Assembly (NCBI GenBank): GCA_039707465.1
Contig: CM077648.1
Location: forward strand, 28,523,119 to 28,587,118
Length of the DNA: 64,000 nucleotides
Source: Rhabdophis nuchalis
Taxonomy: Eukaryota; Chordata; Lepidosauria; Squamata; Natricidae
Reading direction: 5' to 3'
Of the stretch, positions 12,661 to 23,621 are shown piece by piece. The notes beneath the pieces are model-generated. The model saw nothing but the letters and a program-made list of their open reading frames with translations, was not told where the DNA came from and searched no databases. Numbering within the stretch: the stretch's first letter is position 1; every line of letters begins with the position of its first letter. Position numbers and translations under genes: made by a program.

Positions 12661-13707
12661 AGTAATGGCTCTTCTGTAATGTTTTCCCATCAATTTGCAA
12701 CCTAGGAAGGAGGGGAGAGAAACAAATTTACTATCTGATTATGTGGGAAATATTCTTTGGAAGGAAAATGTTGCAGTCAAGTTATCCTGAAAATAAAAAG
12801 GAATGCTCCTAAACACCATGCTATTATACAATACTTGAAATAATTTAGCTTAGAAAAAAAATACTAGAAAGCATTTGTATGGACAAATATATCATACTTC
12901 TTTATGAGAAATAACAGATGAGAAATTCTATTGGGGGAAAAAAAATCAAGGACAACGTGGAAGGGAAATGGATCACACTACTGAATTCAGCCAAATTTCA
13001 TTGCTTAGGATACACAATGTGCATTTTGCAAATAACACATAGCTTCCAAATCCCATTTATGTGGCCTCTTGGTCTGCAGAAACATGCAACACAGTATCTC
13101 ATTATTTAAACAGGAAACACACACACATATGAATATAAATAGTAATGCAACTTAAAAACTTTTAAAAATCAAAGAAAAACTCACAAAGTGCCTCTAAAAC
13201 AAAAGAAGGTGTACAGAAAATCTTGGAGCACATTATGTAGCATTGCCTTCAAATTTTGCATAATCAAAAGATTAAGTATCGTCCCCAGCACCAAAAGGAG
13301 CCGGTGTACATCAGGAGTTCTGACTAGTGCTCAGAAGTATCTCTAAACAAAACTGATGCTGAAGGCTGATTTGTTTTCCTTTGCAGCTCCCCCACCCCCA
13401 CCCCATTTCTTCGCAGCACAAAGCTTGGAAAAAAACAAGGGAGATGTCAGCGTGTCATCGATGGACTCTTTATTGGAGACTGGGGACCTATTACATTTCA
13501 GCCTATCAGGGGAAAATTATATGAAGGCAGTAAACAGAACTGTTGCATTTGTTTCCATTTTTCTCCTTAAGAAATATTTCCACATAAGAACTACAAAACT
13601 CTATTTTATGGTGACTGGAGTTCTTAACCATGGAGCTTGGAATAGTTACAGATTCCACTTGAATGGAACTCTAAGAAACTAATGCAGAACAGCATAATGA
13701 GTTAGAG
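12661..13707. other. AT-rich intronic DNA, nothing recognised
   Basis: No coding region or repeat family recognised. A short CCCCCACCCCC tract lies near 13390. Confidence 0.5.
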
Positions 13708-14551
13708 CAGGGGTGTCAAACTCAAGGCCCGAGGGCCAGTTTTGGCTCGTGGGATGCTTAGATCTGGCCTGGTGTTCTGACCTCGGCTTCCCCAAACCAC
13801 GAAGGAATCCTTGCCCTGATAAAAAATCCTTTTTATTAAGTTACTGTGAATTTTGCTCATTCACATCCAGCAAAGTCTTTCAAGGGAGGATTTTCAGTCA
13901 CAGACCTTATCTAGCTTGGAGAGCTGACAGGCCACATCTGCAAAATTTGTCAAGGAGTCCCGCGAACTAATTGTCTCCTGCAAACCCCTTTCCCTTTTCA
14001 CTCCTCTTTTATTTCCTCTGGGAAGGCCATTCATCGACTACCCGTGGCCTTACTCCCAAGTCGACACCTGTTCTTTAGCTGTTCCCTTTGTCTGGCAACT
14101 CTGTGCATGCGCACACTGGGAACAGGCTTCAGCTGTTCAGCTGCCTCACTCATGTCTGACTCTGAAGACAGCTGATAACTGGCATAAGGCTCTGCCCCCC
14201 CCTCTGCCTCCGACACAGAGCCCTCATTACAGCTTTCCCCAGACTCCAGGAGAGGACCATGTTCCTCCCCAACCTCCTCACTGTCTCAATATGCTGCCAG
14301 CTCTGCTGGCCGCTGACAGGCCACAACACCTGGAAACAGCAAAGGACCAGCCCATGGTGCCTCTGCCAGCAAAAACAGAGTTGGTTGTAGGACGCCATCA
14401 CAGCCAAAAATGGAGCTCAGGAACCTTTTCACTGGCAGAGCACTTGGGCTACCACACAACTGACGCTGAGCTGGCCACATCTATCCTTGTCCCCCGAAGG
14501 TCATACACAACCCTGATGCAGCCCTCAATGAAAGAGAGTTTGACACACTTG
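13708..14551. mobile_element. Non-autonomous hAT-type element (family A, long form)
   Basis: Terminal inverted repeats are CAGGGGTGTCAAACTC at the left and GAGTTTGACACACTTG at the right. The flanking 8-mers are AGTTAGAG and GGTTACAG (6/8). The interior is 844 bp with no transposase coding. Two shorter relatives are at 22882-23169 and 51088-51444. Right-hand interior words (GCCTCTGCCAGCAAAAACAG, CACTTGGGCTACC) are shared in part with them. Confidence 0.75.
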
Positions 14552-14964
14552 GGTTACAGTGACTCAATGTTGAGAAAACAAATCCAACAAAGTGCTAGTA
14601 TTTTTACAATATGAAAAATGAAAAATCAGAAAGGAGTTTTAGAAAATATATTCTGAAAAACACACATCCAGCAGTTTTTATATCTTTCAATGGCTGTGCT
14701 ACTATTTGCTCTCACTTTACTGATAAGCAATCAAATCCACAATGGCGAATATGGTCCGCTATCTTTTCAAATTAATGGTTTATGCTACCTATTTATCTAT
14801 TTTTCAAATTTCTAAATGGCACATCTTCCTCAAAGAGGAGCTCTGGGTGATGTACAAAATAATATAACCAATAAACAATGCAACATATGAAAAATAACAT
14901 TACAATTAAAATTAGGGTTCGGATTTTTAAAATTATAGAATAATAATTAAATATCAAAAGGAGG

Positions 14965-14966
<2 letters not shown>
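14552..14966. other. AT-rich intronic DNA, nothing recognised
   Basis: No gene or named repeat seen. The stretch leads directly into the GATA tract. Confidence 0.4.

Positions 14967-15052
<86 letters not shown>
14967..15052 (+). repeat. (GATA)n microsatellite
   Basis: About 21 uninterrupted GATA units (86 bp). GATA tracts are the core of the snake Bkm satellite but also occur widely as simple repeats, so one tract says little about sex linkage. Confidence 0.95.
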
Positions 15053-15683
15053 ATCATAGAATAAAATCACTGGATGATAAGATATTTTATCTTAAATGAA
15101 ATTTTCAAGATATCACGTCGCCTGATTCAAGCAAAATTTAAGCTTCGCTTCTAAAATTTTAAAATAAAATGAATATATATTTTATGAAGTCTTTTACATG
15201 GATTGGCAGAACAGCATCTGCCCACGTTTTATATAAGTCTGGTTAATGATTATCCCTTAACATTTGATATTATGAAATGAATTCAGATTATGTCTGTTCT
15301 GCATCTATATGTAGATATTCCTCATCCAATTCTAATAATTTGGAAGCTTTTTGCTGCATTAATTTTATATTAAAGACAGCACTACAAGGTACTGTTTCTA
15401 AGTATCTGCAATGTAATAAAATTATTATAATCAAATTGAACAGAAAATGAATCTTCTATCATACAATAAGGTGTTTTATGATTTTTTTCTCCCAGATTTC
15501 AACACTAATGAGGATTTTTAATAGGCTGCATTTACAGGTCTAACACATAACATTAGTTAGGAGATACACATCATATGGATTCATTAGGCAAAAGCCAAAG
15601 AATAGAACCATATGTATTGCACTGAAAAATATTATTAAGTATTTGAAATGTATCATTTACAATTACATTGTTATATTTAGCAA
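15053..15683. other. AT-rich intronic DNA, nothing recognised
   Basis: No coding region or repeat family recognised. Confidence 0.45.
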
Positions 15684-15798
15684 TACAGGTTGACCTAAAC
15701 TTAAGACAACTGAGCCCAAAATTTCTATTGTTAAGAGAAACATTTGTTAAGTGAATTTTACCCCACTTTACAACATTTTTTCAACAGATAGTGAATCA
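15684..15798 (-). mobile_element. TA-type MITE (Tigger-like), one end
   Basis: Begins TACAGGTTGACC and carries GAGCCCAAAATTTCTATTGTTAAG and TTGTTAAGTGAATTTTACCCCA, words of the element at 20731-21125. It is cut off where the family 2 SINE begins. Confidence 0.6.
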
Positions 15799-15966
15799 CA
15801 GAGTCAGCATATTATCCCCAACAATTTGGGTCCTCATTTTACCCACCTCAGAAGGATGGAAGGCTGAATCCACCTTGTGCCTGTTGAGATTTGAACTGCC
15901 AAATTGCAGGCAGCTGGCAGACATAGCCTGCAGTATTGCACTCTAACCAATGTGCCACTGTGGCTC
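15799..15966 (-). mobile_element. tRNA-headed squamate SINE (family 2), 3'-truncated
   Basis: Head (GAGCCACAGTGGCACATTGG on the minus strand) and body (CAGCCTTCCATCC, AAAATGAGGACCCAAATTG) match 10903-11125. The LINE-like tail is missing. Confidence 0.7.
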
Positions 15967-16179
15967 ATATAAACCTGGATAGAGTAAGTATAGGATTAGC
16001 ACTTCATAGGGAGTATATTAAAAGATGTCTGTTGGTCGTCTCAATGACTCCTTTACAAAACATAGCTTAACAAGATACATCAACAAAGGTATTTATATTT
16101 TGTGCACAAAGAACTCCAGGAAAAGTGATAACTTTCTATCAAGTCTTAAAGGCAATCCCAGACGTGTGTCTTTAAAGTA

Positions 16180-16655
16180 ATGTATTCTCCTGGTAACCAC
16201 CTGGACAAGTTCCTTCAGTTTTCTTGACAAAATTTCAGAAATGGTTTTCCATTGCCTAATTTCTAGGGCTGAGAAAGAGCAACTAGACCAGTGGTAGTCA
16301 ACCTGGTCCCTACTGCTCACTAGTGGGCGTTCCAGCTTTTATGGTGGGTGGTAGGAGTTTTGTCCGATACTGAAACACTTTCCTTTTTTTTTTAATTTAA
16401 TTGACTTTAAAAAAAAATTTTCATAGCATTATTTAAAAACATTTTCATTAGGTTTTCATAAAATCACCATTACTGTGGAACCGGTGGGCGGTTAGAAAAT
16501 TTTACTACTAACAGAGATACAAAAGTGGGTGGTAGGTATAAAAAGGCTGAGTACCCCTGAACTAGACTAAGGTCACCCAGTTGGCTCCAAGTTGAAGGCA
16601 GAACTAGAATTCCAGGTGTCCCCACTTGTAGCCTGACGCTTTAACTACATCAAAC
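16180..16655 (-). mobile_element. CORE/MIR-like tRNA SINE, split by a hAT element
   Basis: The minus strand contains GGTGACCTTAG (16568-16580), continued after the insertion by TCTTTCTCAGCCCTAGAAAT, CAATGGAAAACCATTTC and AACTGAAGGAACTTGTCC. This is the order of a squamate SINE with the CORE-like GTGACCTTGGGC..GTCAC..CTCAGCC segment. The tRNA-like head is toward 16655. The 271-bp element at 16289-16559 sits inside it. Confidence 0.65.
16289..16559. mobile_element. Non-autonomous hAT-type element with exact 8-bp duplication
   Basis: Starts CAGTGGTAGTCAACCTGG and ends GGCTGAGTACCCCTG. AACTAGAC is present on both sides (16281-16288 and 16560-16567), an exact 8-bp target duplication as expected for hAT. 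Removing it rejoins the host SINE. Interior words are GTGGGCGTTCCAGC and GGTGGGCGG. No coding. Confidence 0.85.
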
Positions 16656-17523
16656 TGTATCTACCCATTCTATTTCCAAAATAAATCTGTCTTTGATTTT
16701 TACTCTTTTTAGAATAGTCCCTGTGTAAATAAAGGCTTCCTGAAAACCTTGTAAACACGTGACTCATATTCCAATACATAAACTGGAAAATATAAACCAT
16801 AGACAATACTTCCTGATTACCATCTAACATTAGTTAACTCTACAATTTATCTGAATTATATTTATCTGTCCTCCCCAGTTGACTTGGATTATGCCACGTT
16901 AGATATAAATGAGCTTAGTGAGAAAACACGTGGCAGATATTGTTTGCTTTTAGGTTGTTAAGCAACTGGAGCTTTATCAGGTTCCTTCAGCTAATTAATT
17001 ATCCATCCTGCCTTAGTGAAAAGTAAGATTCCCCAAATAGCTTTAAGCTCTCCACAAAGTCTTTGCATGTTACTATCAACAGACACAGCTCTGCAGATAT
17101 AGTAATTCCAAGGGAACAAATCTCAATTAAGAATTCTATCCACATATTTCTGCTCTGTTTTTACATTTGCAAAAGAAACATGCTTTACAGGACAAAGGAA
17201 GCCAGGCCTTCCTGAAGGAAGAAATCTGTAAACATATCTGAAAAACAAAACGATACATTCAAAATATCACACTGAAAATACAAAAGAGGCCTTGCTACAC
17301 TACACTCAAAGCCGCTTATTTGTTACCTCTGATCACAACCACCGTATAGTACATAAACAAAAATCACATTTAACTACTGGCCAGAGTCAACACAATGTTA
17401 AATAGGCCATGGGCCTGACAACTTTTTATTAATATTTACAAATATGTCCTCATCTAATATTGAAAGCTTTACCCTTTCATAATAAGCAGAGCAAAACCAG
17501 AGATATAATGTGTTTGTGTACTT
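16656..17523. other. AT-rich intronic DNA, nothing recognised
   Basis: No coding region or repeat family recognised. Confidence 0.45.
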
Positions 17524-18270
17524 CATTTCATTTCATTCATTTCATTTATTCAACTTATTAACCGCCCCCTCTCCCCAAAGGGACTCGGGGCGGTGCACAG
17601 GAAATATAAAAACACAATATATCACAAGATAAAAACATAAATACTTAAAACTATATTAAATTTACACCCTGTGCCAAAATCTACCCCATTAAAACTAATC
17701 CCTGAAGCCCAATGTAGACTTTTTTCTGCTAAAAAACTAAGGCTAAGTACGGTAGGTTAGGCCAGGCCGGCCTGTTGGAAAAAGTAGGTTTTTAGTTGCT
17801 GGCGGAAGGAGCGGAGGTCCGTAATAGTTCTAAGTTCGGGGGGTAGGTAGTTTCAGAGGGCCGAGCCCGCCACAGAGAAGGCCCTTCCCCTGGGCGTCAC
17901 CCGCTGGCATTGCCTAGTGGACGGCACCCGGAGAAGTCCCTCTCTGTGGGAGCGAATCGACCGAAGGGATGTATGGGGTAGGATGCGATCCCGCAGATAA
18001 CTAGGTCCCGTGCCATGGAGCGCTTTGAAGATGGTGACTAGCACCTTGAAGCGCACCCGAAAGACCACAGGCAGCCAGTGCAGCTCGCGCAGGAGCGGTT
18101 TTACGTGGGAATACCTACAGGTACCCAATATTGCCCGCGCGGCTGCATTCTGAACTAGCTGTAATCTTTGGGTGCACCTCAAGGGGAGCCCCATGTAGAG
18201 AGCGTTACAGTAGTCCAGCCGGGATGTCACGAGCGCATGAGTGACTGTGCGAAGGGCAGTCACTTGAGGT
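17524..18270 (-). mobile_element. L2-clade LINE, 3' part with ORF2 C-terminus
   Basis: The minus strand from 18263 to 17853 encodes the L2 C-terminal region: TALRTVTHALVTSRLDYCNALYMGLP, LHWLPVVFRVRFKVLV, LPHTSLRSIRSHREGLLRVPS and GRAFSVAGSAL. The 3'UTR runs on to the stem (CCGCCCCGAGTCC..GGGGGCGG) and a tail of AAATGAA units at 17524-17555. It is 5'-truncated after the RT core. The frame ends early at SVAGSAL relative to the other copies, so it is inactive. Confidence 0.85.
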
Positions 18271-18520
18271 AAAATATTTTAAGTGCTTACTTACACTTTC
18301 TTTTTAAGAATACAGCAGGTGACATGTAATATTTTGTAATGTTAGGGTTTAATTTCCAAGCGTACAATCCAAAATTCACTGCTTGTCCATCACATTTAAA
18401 GATTAGCCATCACTTTCAAAGTATTACTGGTATACATTAGAAATAATTAATTTCTGTTCTTCTGAGTTTGAATCTTCAAAGAAACTGATTTCTTATTTTT
18501 ACACTAATATAGATATAAAC

Positions 18521-18753
18521 CAGAGGTGGTATTAATTCGGAGAACCAGCAAACAGGCTGGCCCCGTCCCCCGCTGCCTCCAAGCTGATCTTCTTTTGTTG
18601 GCCTGAACAGGAGAACAGAGCTGGAAAGCAGGCAAGTGGGGTGGGGAGGGAATGGGGATTTTGCAGTATACTTTCCCTGCCATGCCCACAAAGCCACACC
18701 CACAAAGCCACGCACACAGGACCTGTAGTAAAAAATTTGGAATCCCACCATTG
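18521..18753. mobile_element. hAT-type element, family B
   Basis: Contains CAGAGGTGGTATT, GGCTGGCCCCGTCCCC, GGGATTTTGCAGTAT, CCCTGCCATGCCCAC and an end ATCCCACCATTG. It shares these words in the same order with 50866-51057 and 53684-53959. No matching 8-mers flank it, so the ends are approximate. Confidence 0.6.
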
Positions 18754-18996
18754 AACCTTCAGGTTGCTGGCAAAAGAGCCAGAATCTGACTGGAATATCT
18801 GTAGCTGTAGATATAAACTAATGAATTTGGTAGACTAAGATTGTCTAACCTACATTTGCCTCAATCTATGCTTATAATTATAGAAAGATCAAGTTGTGAT
18901 TTTATTCAGCTCAAACCTAAATCTCATAATAACATAATAAAAATAAATTATATATATATATGCTGGTATTGCTGTCTTTGGGTGTTTTCCCGTGTA

Positions 18997-19116
18997 AGCA
19001 TGAAATTGTTATGGCAACGTTTCGGCAAGATCTCACTTGCCATCTTCAGGCTTCGACTGAAGCCTGAAGATGGCAAGTGAGATCTTGCCGAAACGTTGCC
19101 ATAACAATTTCATGCT
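18997..19116. repeat. Perfect palindrome, 58-bp arms (Penelope-like?)
   Basis: AGCATGAAATTG at 18997 runs through GGCAACGTTTCGGCAAGATC and CATCTTCAGGCTTC, then its exact reverse complement to 19116. The centre is four bases. The left outer flank (GTCTTTGGGTGTTTTCCCGTG) resembles the outer part of the larger palindrome at 22231. A family 2 SINE body abuts at 19117. Confidence 0.9.
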
Positions 19117-19316
19117 GACTGCCCACTGCCAGGAGTTCAATTTGGACCAGCAAAAGATTGGCTCAGCCTTTCATCATTCCCAAGCTGGTAAAATGAGGAC
19201 CCAGACTGTTGGGGGAAAATTTACTGACTTTGTAACCCTCTTAGAGATGGCTATAAAGCACTATGAAGCGGTATATAAGTTTAAATGCCATTGCCAAGTG
19301 CTATTGCTTCTGTAAA
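19117..19316 (+). mobile_element. tRNA-headed squamate SINE (family 2), 5'-truncated
   Basis: Starts in the body (CTGCCCACTGCCAGGAGTTC, then AAAATGAGGACCCAGACTG). It has a good tail: CTATGAAGCGGTATATAAG and TGCTATTGCTTC. The tRNA head is missing, and the palindrome joins exactly where it should be. Confidence 0.75.
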
Positions 19317-19487
19317 TTGATGTCTTCTAGGGACAGTGGAGCTAATACCTTTTACTTGCCAGTAATATTGAAATGATGGTCAAAGTGAAAGGGGGAAATA
19401 CTGTTTAGGATTCTAAGTGACAAGCAAACTTTTAATATCCTCTCTACCATCCCTCAACTTCTGATCTGCTTAGAAGGAATGCTTACA

Positions 19488-20065
19488 TGTAGTCCTCAAC
19501 TTACAACAGCAACCAATGCTGTTATAATGCATGGCAAGTTGATTTAAATCAAGCCTTTTTTACTAGTGATTTAAATCATGATTTAAATCGACTTGATTTA
19601 AATCAAAACCATCCTGATTTTAAGTATAGCTTTTCCTTCAAACCAATTAATTAACATTACTCCTAGTACAATAAGCTATTATATTCTTTGTTGCTTTTTC
19701 TTCTACTTAAATATTTATTAGTTTTATGTGTATAATTGTATTTTCATTTCTGAGCTGTAATCTGAATCCCAACAACATCCCAACAAAACCTAGAGATAGC
19801 AAAACGTAACTCCCTTCTATACTGAAAGTAGCAATACCACAGCCACATTTTTCATTTGTAGGATTTCATTTAGAAACTTAGATCCTTGTAAGAAGTCACT
19901 GATTCATCTACTAAATGGAAAACCTATTGTGGTTTCTTTTTCATCGTGCTGGATTATTTCATTTCCAAATGAAAATGTAACTATTTAAAGAAATGTGACA
20001 AATTTCTTTAAATGCTTTGTCTACAAAGCAGATATGAATTCTATTTAAATCACACTGGATTAAGT
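19488..20065. mobile_element. Possible DNA transposon with TTTAAATC repeats, plus MITE scrap
   Basis: 19488-19535 is an end of the TA-type MITE (TAGTCCTCAACTTACAAC). From about 19536 there are four closely spaced copies of TGATTTAAATC in both orientations (to 19613). About 430 bp of AT-rich DNA follows, then a last TATTTAAATCACACTGG at about 20042-20060. The pattern suggests subterminal repeats of a DNA transposon I half-recognise from reptiles. Ends and target duplication are not resolved. Confidence 0.4.
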
Positions 20066-20244
20066 ATGACTGGCTTAAGACAAAATTAGGTCTCTTCTAC
20101 AAATTTGGAGAGCAGAAACACTGCTAGGTAAGGAGTCCTTCTCTGGGTTCAGGCACAAAACCAAACACTTTCTATGGTACATTCACCAAAAACATGCAAG
20201 TGTTTTTGGTGAATAGCTTTCTGGATACCAAGTAATAATGTTTG

Positions 20245-20683
20245 TTTATTATTAAATTTATATACCGCACCCTTTCCCAAAAGGGACTCGGGGCGGTGCA
20301 CAGGCAATTTAAAAACATATATAAACATAACAATATACAAAATATAAAACCAGATTAAATTAATATCCCTGTGCTAAAAAATTTAAATAAGTTAAGACAA
20401 TATCCCTAAAAACCAATTTAAAACAATTTAACTGCAGACTATGGGCTAGGTGATGTGAGTTAGGCCAGGCCGACCTGTTGGAAAAAATAAGTTTTAAGGT
20501 TCTGGCGGAAGGAGCGGGGGTCCGTGATCGTTCTCAGTTCGGGGGGTAAGTCGTTCCAGAGAGTTGGGCCCTCCACAGAGAAGGCCCTTCCCCTGGGCGT
20601 CGCCCGCTGGCATTGCCTAGTGGACGGCACCCGGAGAAGTCCCTCTCTCTCTGTGGGAGCGAATCGGCCGAAGGGATGTATAA
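20245..20683 (-). mobile_element. L2-clade LINE, 3' end
   Basis: The minus strand encodes the last L2 ORF2 piece (SHREG, LLRVPSTRQC, GRRPGEGPSL in its frames). The UTR continues to the stem CCGCCCCGAGTCCC and a tail ATAAATTTAATAATAA. It is 5'-truncated near 20683. A CTCT duplication (CTCTCTCT at 20644) shifts the frame. Confidence 0.8.
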
Positions 20684-20730
20684 TGACATCTGATTGTTTC
20701 TTTTACCTTTCAATCTGTCCCAAGATGATG

Positions 20731-21125
20731 ACAGGTAGTTCTCAATTTACAACACTTCACTTAGTGACCATTCAAAGTTACAACAGCACTGAAAAAGTGA
20801 CATATGACCATTTTTCACAGATACAACTTTTGAAGTATCTCCATGTTCATGTGATCAAAATTCAGATGCTTGGCAACTGGCCCACAATTATGGCCATTGC
20901 TGTGTCCCAAGGTCATGCGATTCCCCCTTTGTGACCTTCTGACAAGCAAAGTCAATGGGGAAGCCAGATTCATTTAACAAACAGGTTACTAACTTATCAA
21001 CTGCGGCGACTCACTTAACCAGTATAGCAAGAAACGTCATAAAATGGGGTAAAACTCAACAAATGCCTCACTTACCAACAGAAATTTTGGGCTCAATTGT
21101 GGTTGTAAGTTGAGGTCTACCTGTA
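20731..21125. mobile_element. TA-type MITE (Tigger/mariner-like), full-length
   Basis: Ends are ACAGGTAGTTCTCAATTTAC and GTAAGTTGAGGTCTACCTGTA, imperfect inverted repeats. The interior repeats GTGACCATTCAAAGTTAC, CATGTGATCAAAATTCAGATG, GTCAATGGGGAAGCCAGATTC and AAATTTTGGGCTCAATTGTG, found in five other places here. About 395 bp, non-coding. The class (TA target, pogo/Tigger-like) is inferred from the TA at the ends. Confidence 0.7.
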
Positions 21126-21667
<542 letters not shown>

Positions 21668-22099
21668 TTTATAGACCGCCACTTCTCCCCAAAGGGACTC
21701 GGAGCGGTGCACAGGGAAGTTAAAAAAGCAAATATAAAATACATAAATAGTTAAAATAAGAATTAAACAAATTATCCCTGCGCTAAAACCCACTATACTA
21801 AAACTAAACTACACCCTCCTAAAAAACCCAGTTAAAAACGGAAGACTAACCTAGGCCGGCCAAGCAGAAAAAGTGTGTTTTCAATTTTTGACGGAAGGAG
21901 CGGAGGTCCGTAGTTGTTCTAATTTCGGGGGGAAGGTCGTTCCAGAGGGCTGGGCCTGCCACAAAGAAGGCCCTTCCCCTGGGCGTCGCCCGCTGGCATA
22001 GCCTAGTGGACGGCACCCGGAGAAGTCCCTCTCTGTGGGAGTGGATCGGCCGCAGGGATGTATGGGGCAGAATCCGATCCCGCAGATAGCTAGGTCCCT
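21668..22099 (-). mobile_element. L2-clade LINE, 3' end
   Basis: Minus-strand L2: end of ORF2 (words for RDLAI, SHREGLLRVPS, LWNDLP-type region), 3'UTR and stem CCGCTCCGAGTCCC, then the AAT tail. It is truncated at about 22099, where a palindrome-family half unit begins. Confidence 0.8.
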
Positions 22100-22205
22100 G
22101 ATGATGGCAAGTGAGATCTTGCCGTAATGTTGCAATAACATCTCCATGCTATATACACGGGAAAATCCCCGAAGCCAGCAATGCCAGCATACCTACACCC
22201 GTGAA
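22100..22205 (-). repeat. Half unit of the palindrome family (Penelope-like?)
   Basis: GATGGCAAGTGAGATCTTGC at 22102 is the right arm of the 18997 palindrome. It is followed by GTTGCAATAACATCTCCATGC and an outer part with ACGGGAAAATCCCCGAAG and ACACCCGTGAAAATCTACGA. The complementary arm is absent. Confidence 0.6.
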
Positions 22206-22230
22206 AATCTACGAAAACATATATATATAT

Positions 22231-22469
22231 GTAGGTCTTTGGTTGTTCGGGTTTTCTCCCGCGTAGAATTGGAAGTATCTTCACGACGTTTCGATGAAGT
22301 CTCATTCATCATCTTCAGGCTGGTGCTTCCGGCTTGGTGCTTCCAGGAGCTTCCTGGAAGCACCAAACCGAAAGCACCAGCCTGAAGATGATGAATGAGA
22401 CTTCATCGAAACGTCGTGAAGATACTTCCAATTCTACGCGGGAGAAAACCCGAACAACCAAAGACCTAC
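22231..22469. repeat. Near-perfect 239-bp palindrome (Penelope-like pLTR pair?)
   Basis: Arms of about 118 bp meet at 22350. The left arm reads GTAGGTCTTTGGTTGTTCGG, then CTCCCGCGTAGAATTGGAAG, then CGACGTTTCGATGAAGTCTC and CATCTTCAGGCTGGTGC. The right arm is its reverse complement with about two mismatches. The motif style (GACGTTTCG..AAGTCTCATTC..CATCTTCAGG) is one I associate with the terminal repeats of Penelope-like elements, which can be arranged inverted. That name is inference. It follows an (AT)n run, and (AT)n also follows it at 22500. Confidence 0.85.
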
Positions 22470-22499
22470 ATACAAACACCCGCAAAAACCTCAGAAAAC

Positions 22500-22881
22500 A
22501 AATATATATATATATTTGTTTATAAAAATATTTTTCATATTTAAAAGAAAACTAGAGGATGAAATTAAGCATGGACTAATATATTTTGACCATGTTCATT
22601 AGGGTCATTTGAAGTAGTGGTGCTATCTAAAGAATCATTCATTCCTAGGTATTGCCTATTAAATTAAGCTACTTGAAGATTCCATTGTTTACACTGGATT
22701 TTATTTTCATTTCAATATGTGTAATCATATTATAGTATACTTCCCTAGTTTCTTGTAAACTTGAAGACCTGCTGTTAAAAGTCTAACAAAAATTTAACAG
22801 AAAAACAGATCAAAAACAGAAAAATTAGAATTTTTAAAATTAAGGCAGGGATTCCAGGGGTACTATTTCATTACTCTAAAA
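22500..22881. other. AT-rich intronic DNA, nothing recognised
   Basis: No gene or repeat family recognised beyond a short (AT)n at 22502-22516. Confidence 0.4.
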
Positions 22882-23169
22882 CAGGGGTGTCAAACTCGAT
22901 TTCATTGAGGGCCACATCAGGGTTGTGTTTGACCTCAGGGGGCTGGAGTGGGCATAGCCAGGGTGGATATGGCCAGCTCAATGTCACTTGTGTCAGAGTG
23001 CCTGTGGTGGCTTGAGCGCTCTGCCAGAAAAAATGGGCTCCCAAGCTCCATTTTGGCTGACAGAGGCACCGCAAGGCAGTCATTCACTGTTTCCAGGGCT
23101 GCCCTGTGGGACAGATAAAAGAACTCCATCGGCCAGATCCAGCCCCGAGGCTTGAGTATGACACCTCTG
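22882..23169. mobile_element. Non-autonomous hAT-type element (family A)
   Basis: Ends CAGGGGTGTCAAACTC and GAGTATGACACCTCTG. Flanks CTCTAAAA and CTGTAAAA (7/8). Interior words GAGGGCCACATCAGGGTTGTG and GGCCAGATCCAGCCCCGAGG recur in 51088-51444. 288 bp, non-coding. Confidence 0.8.
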
Positions 23170-23621
23170 CTGTAAAATATAGAAGTTTGAAACCCTGTGC
23201 AAGTTTCTCTCAGTCCCACCTTCTATTATACAAAACAGGATTTATTTTGGGCTTCTTTCTCATGCTTTCTTCAATCTGTAGACTGTGTAATCTTTTTATC
23301 AAGTCCCTTTTTAAGTGGTCAGTCATTCTTCCCCCAAGGTAAGCTATACATTCCTTTGCAGCCAGTCCAGAGTGTATACGTGCCATGGTTTGAATACACT
23401 GTAACCCCAAAAGATCTATTCTGACAATTATTGTCTCAAACACACATTGAATTTAAAAATCACCTCCCTAAAAAAGTCAAAAATATCTATGAGGTTCTAG
23501 TGAGGATAACTGAGTATGATTAGCACTAAAAACAAAACAGTAAAAAGAAATATTTCTGGACTGTGTATAAGGCGGGTGGGGTTGAATGTTCCCCCAAATC
23601 AAGCCCTCCCCTTGCAGATTT
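23170..23621. other. Intronic DNA, nothing recognised
   Basis: No gene or repeat family recognised. Short open frames on both strands lack features. Confidence 0.4.

Noticed and set aside
14967..15052. GATA tract as evidence of a sex chromosome
   Set aside because: A single 86-bp microsatellite is common on autosomes; this is not the large Bkm arrays of the W chromosome.
22231..22469. CRISPR-like or hairpin terminator reading of the palindrome
   Set aside because: The context is vertebrate intron, and there is a single inverted pair with no spacer-repeat periodicity.
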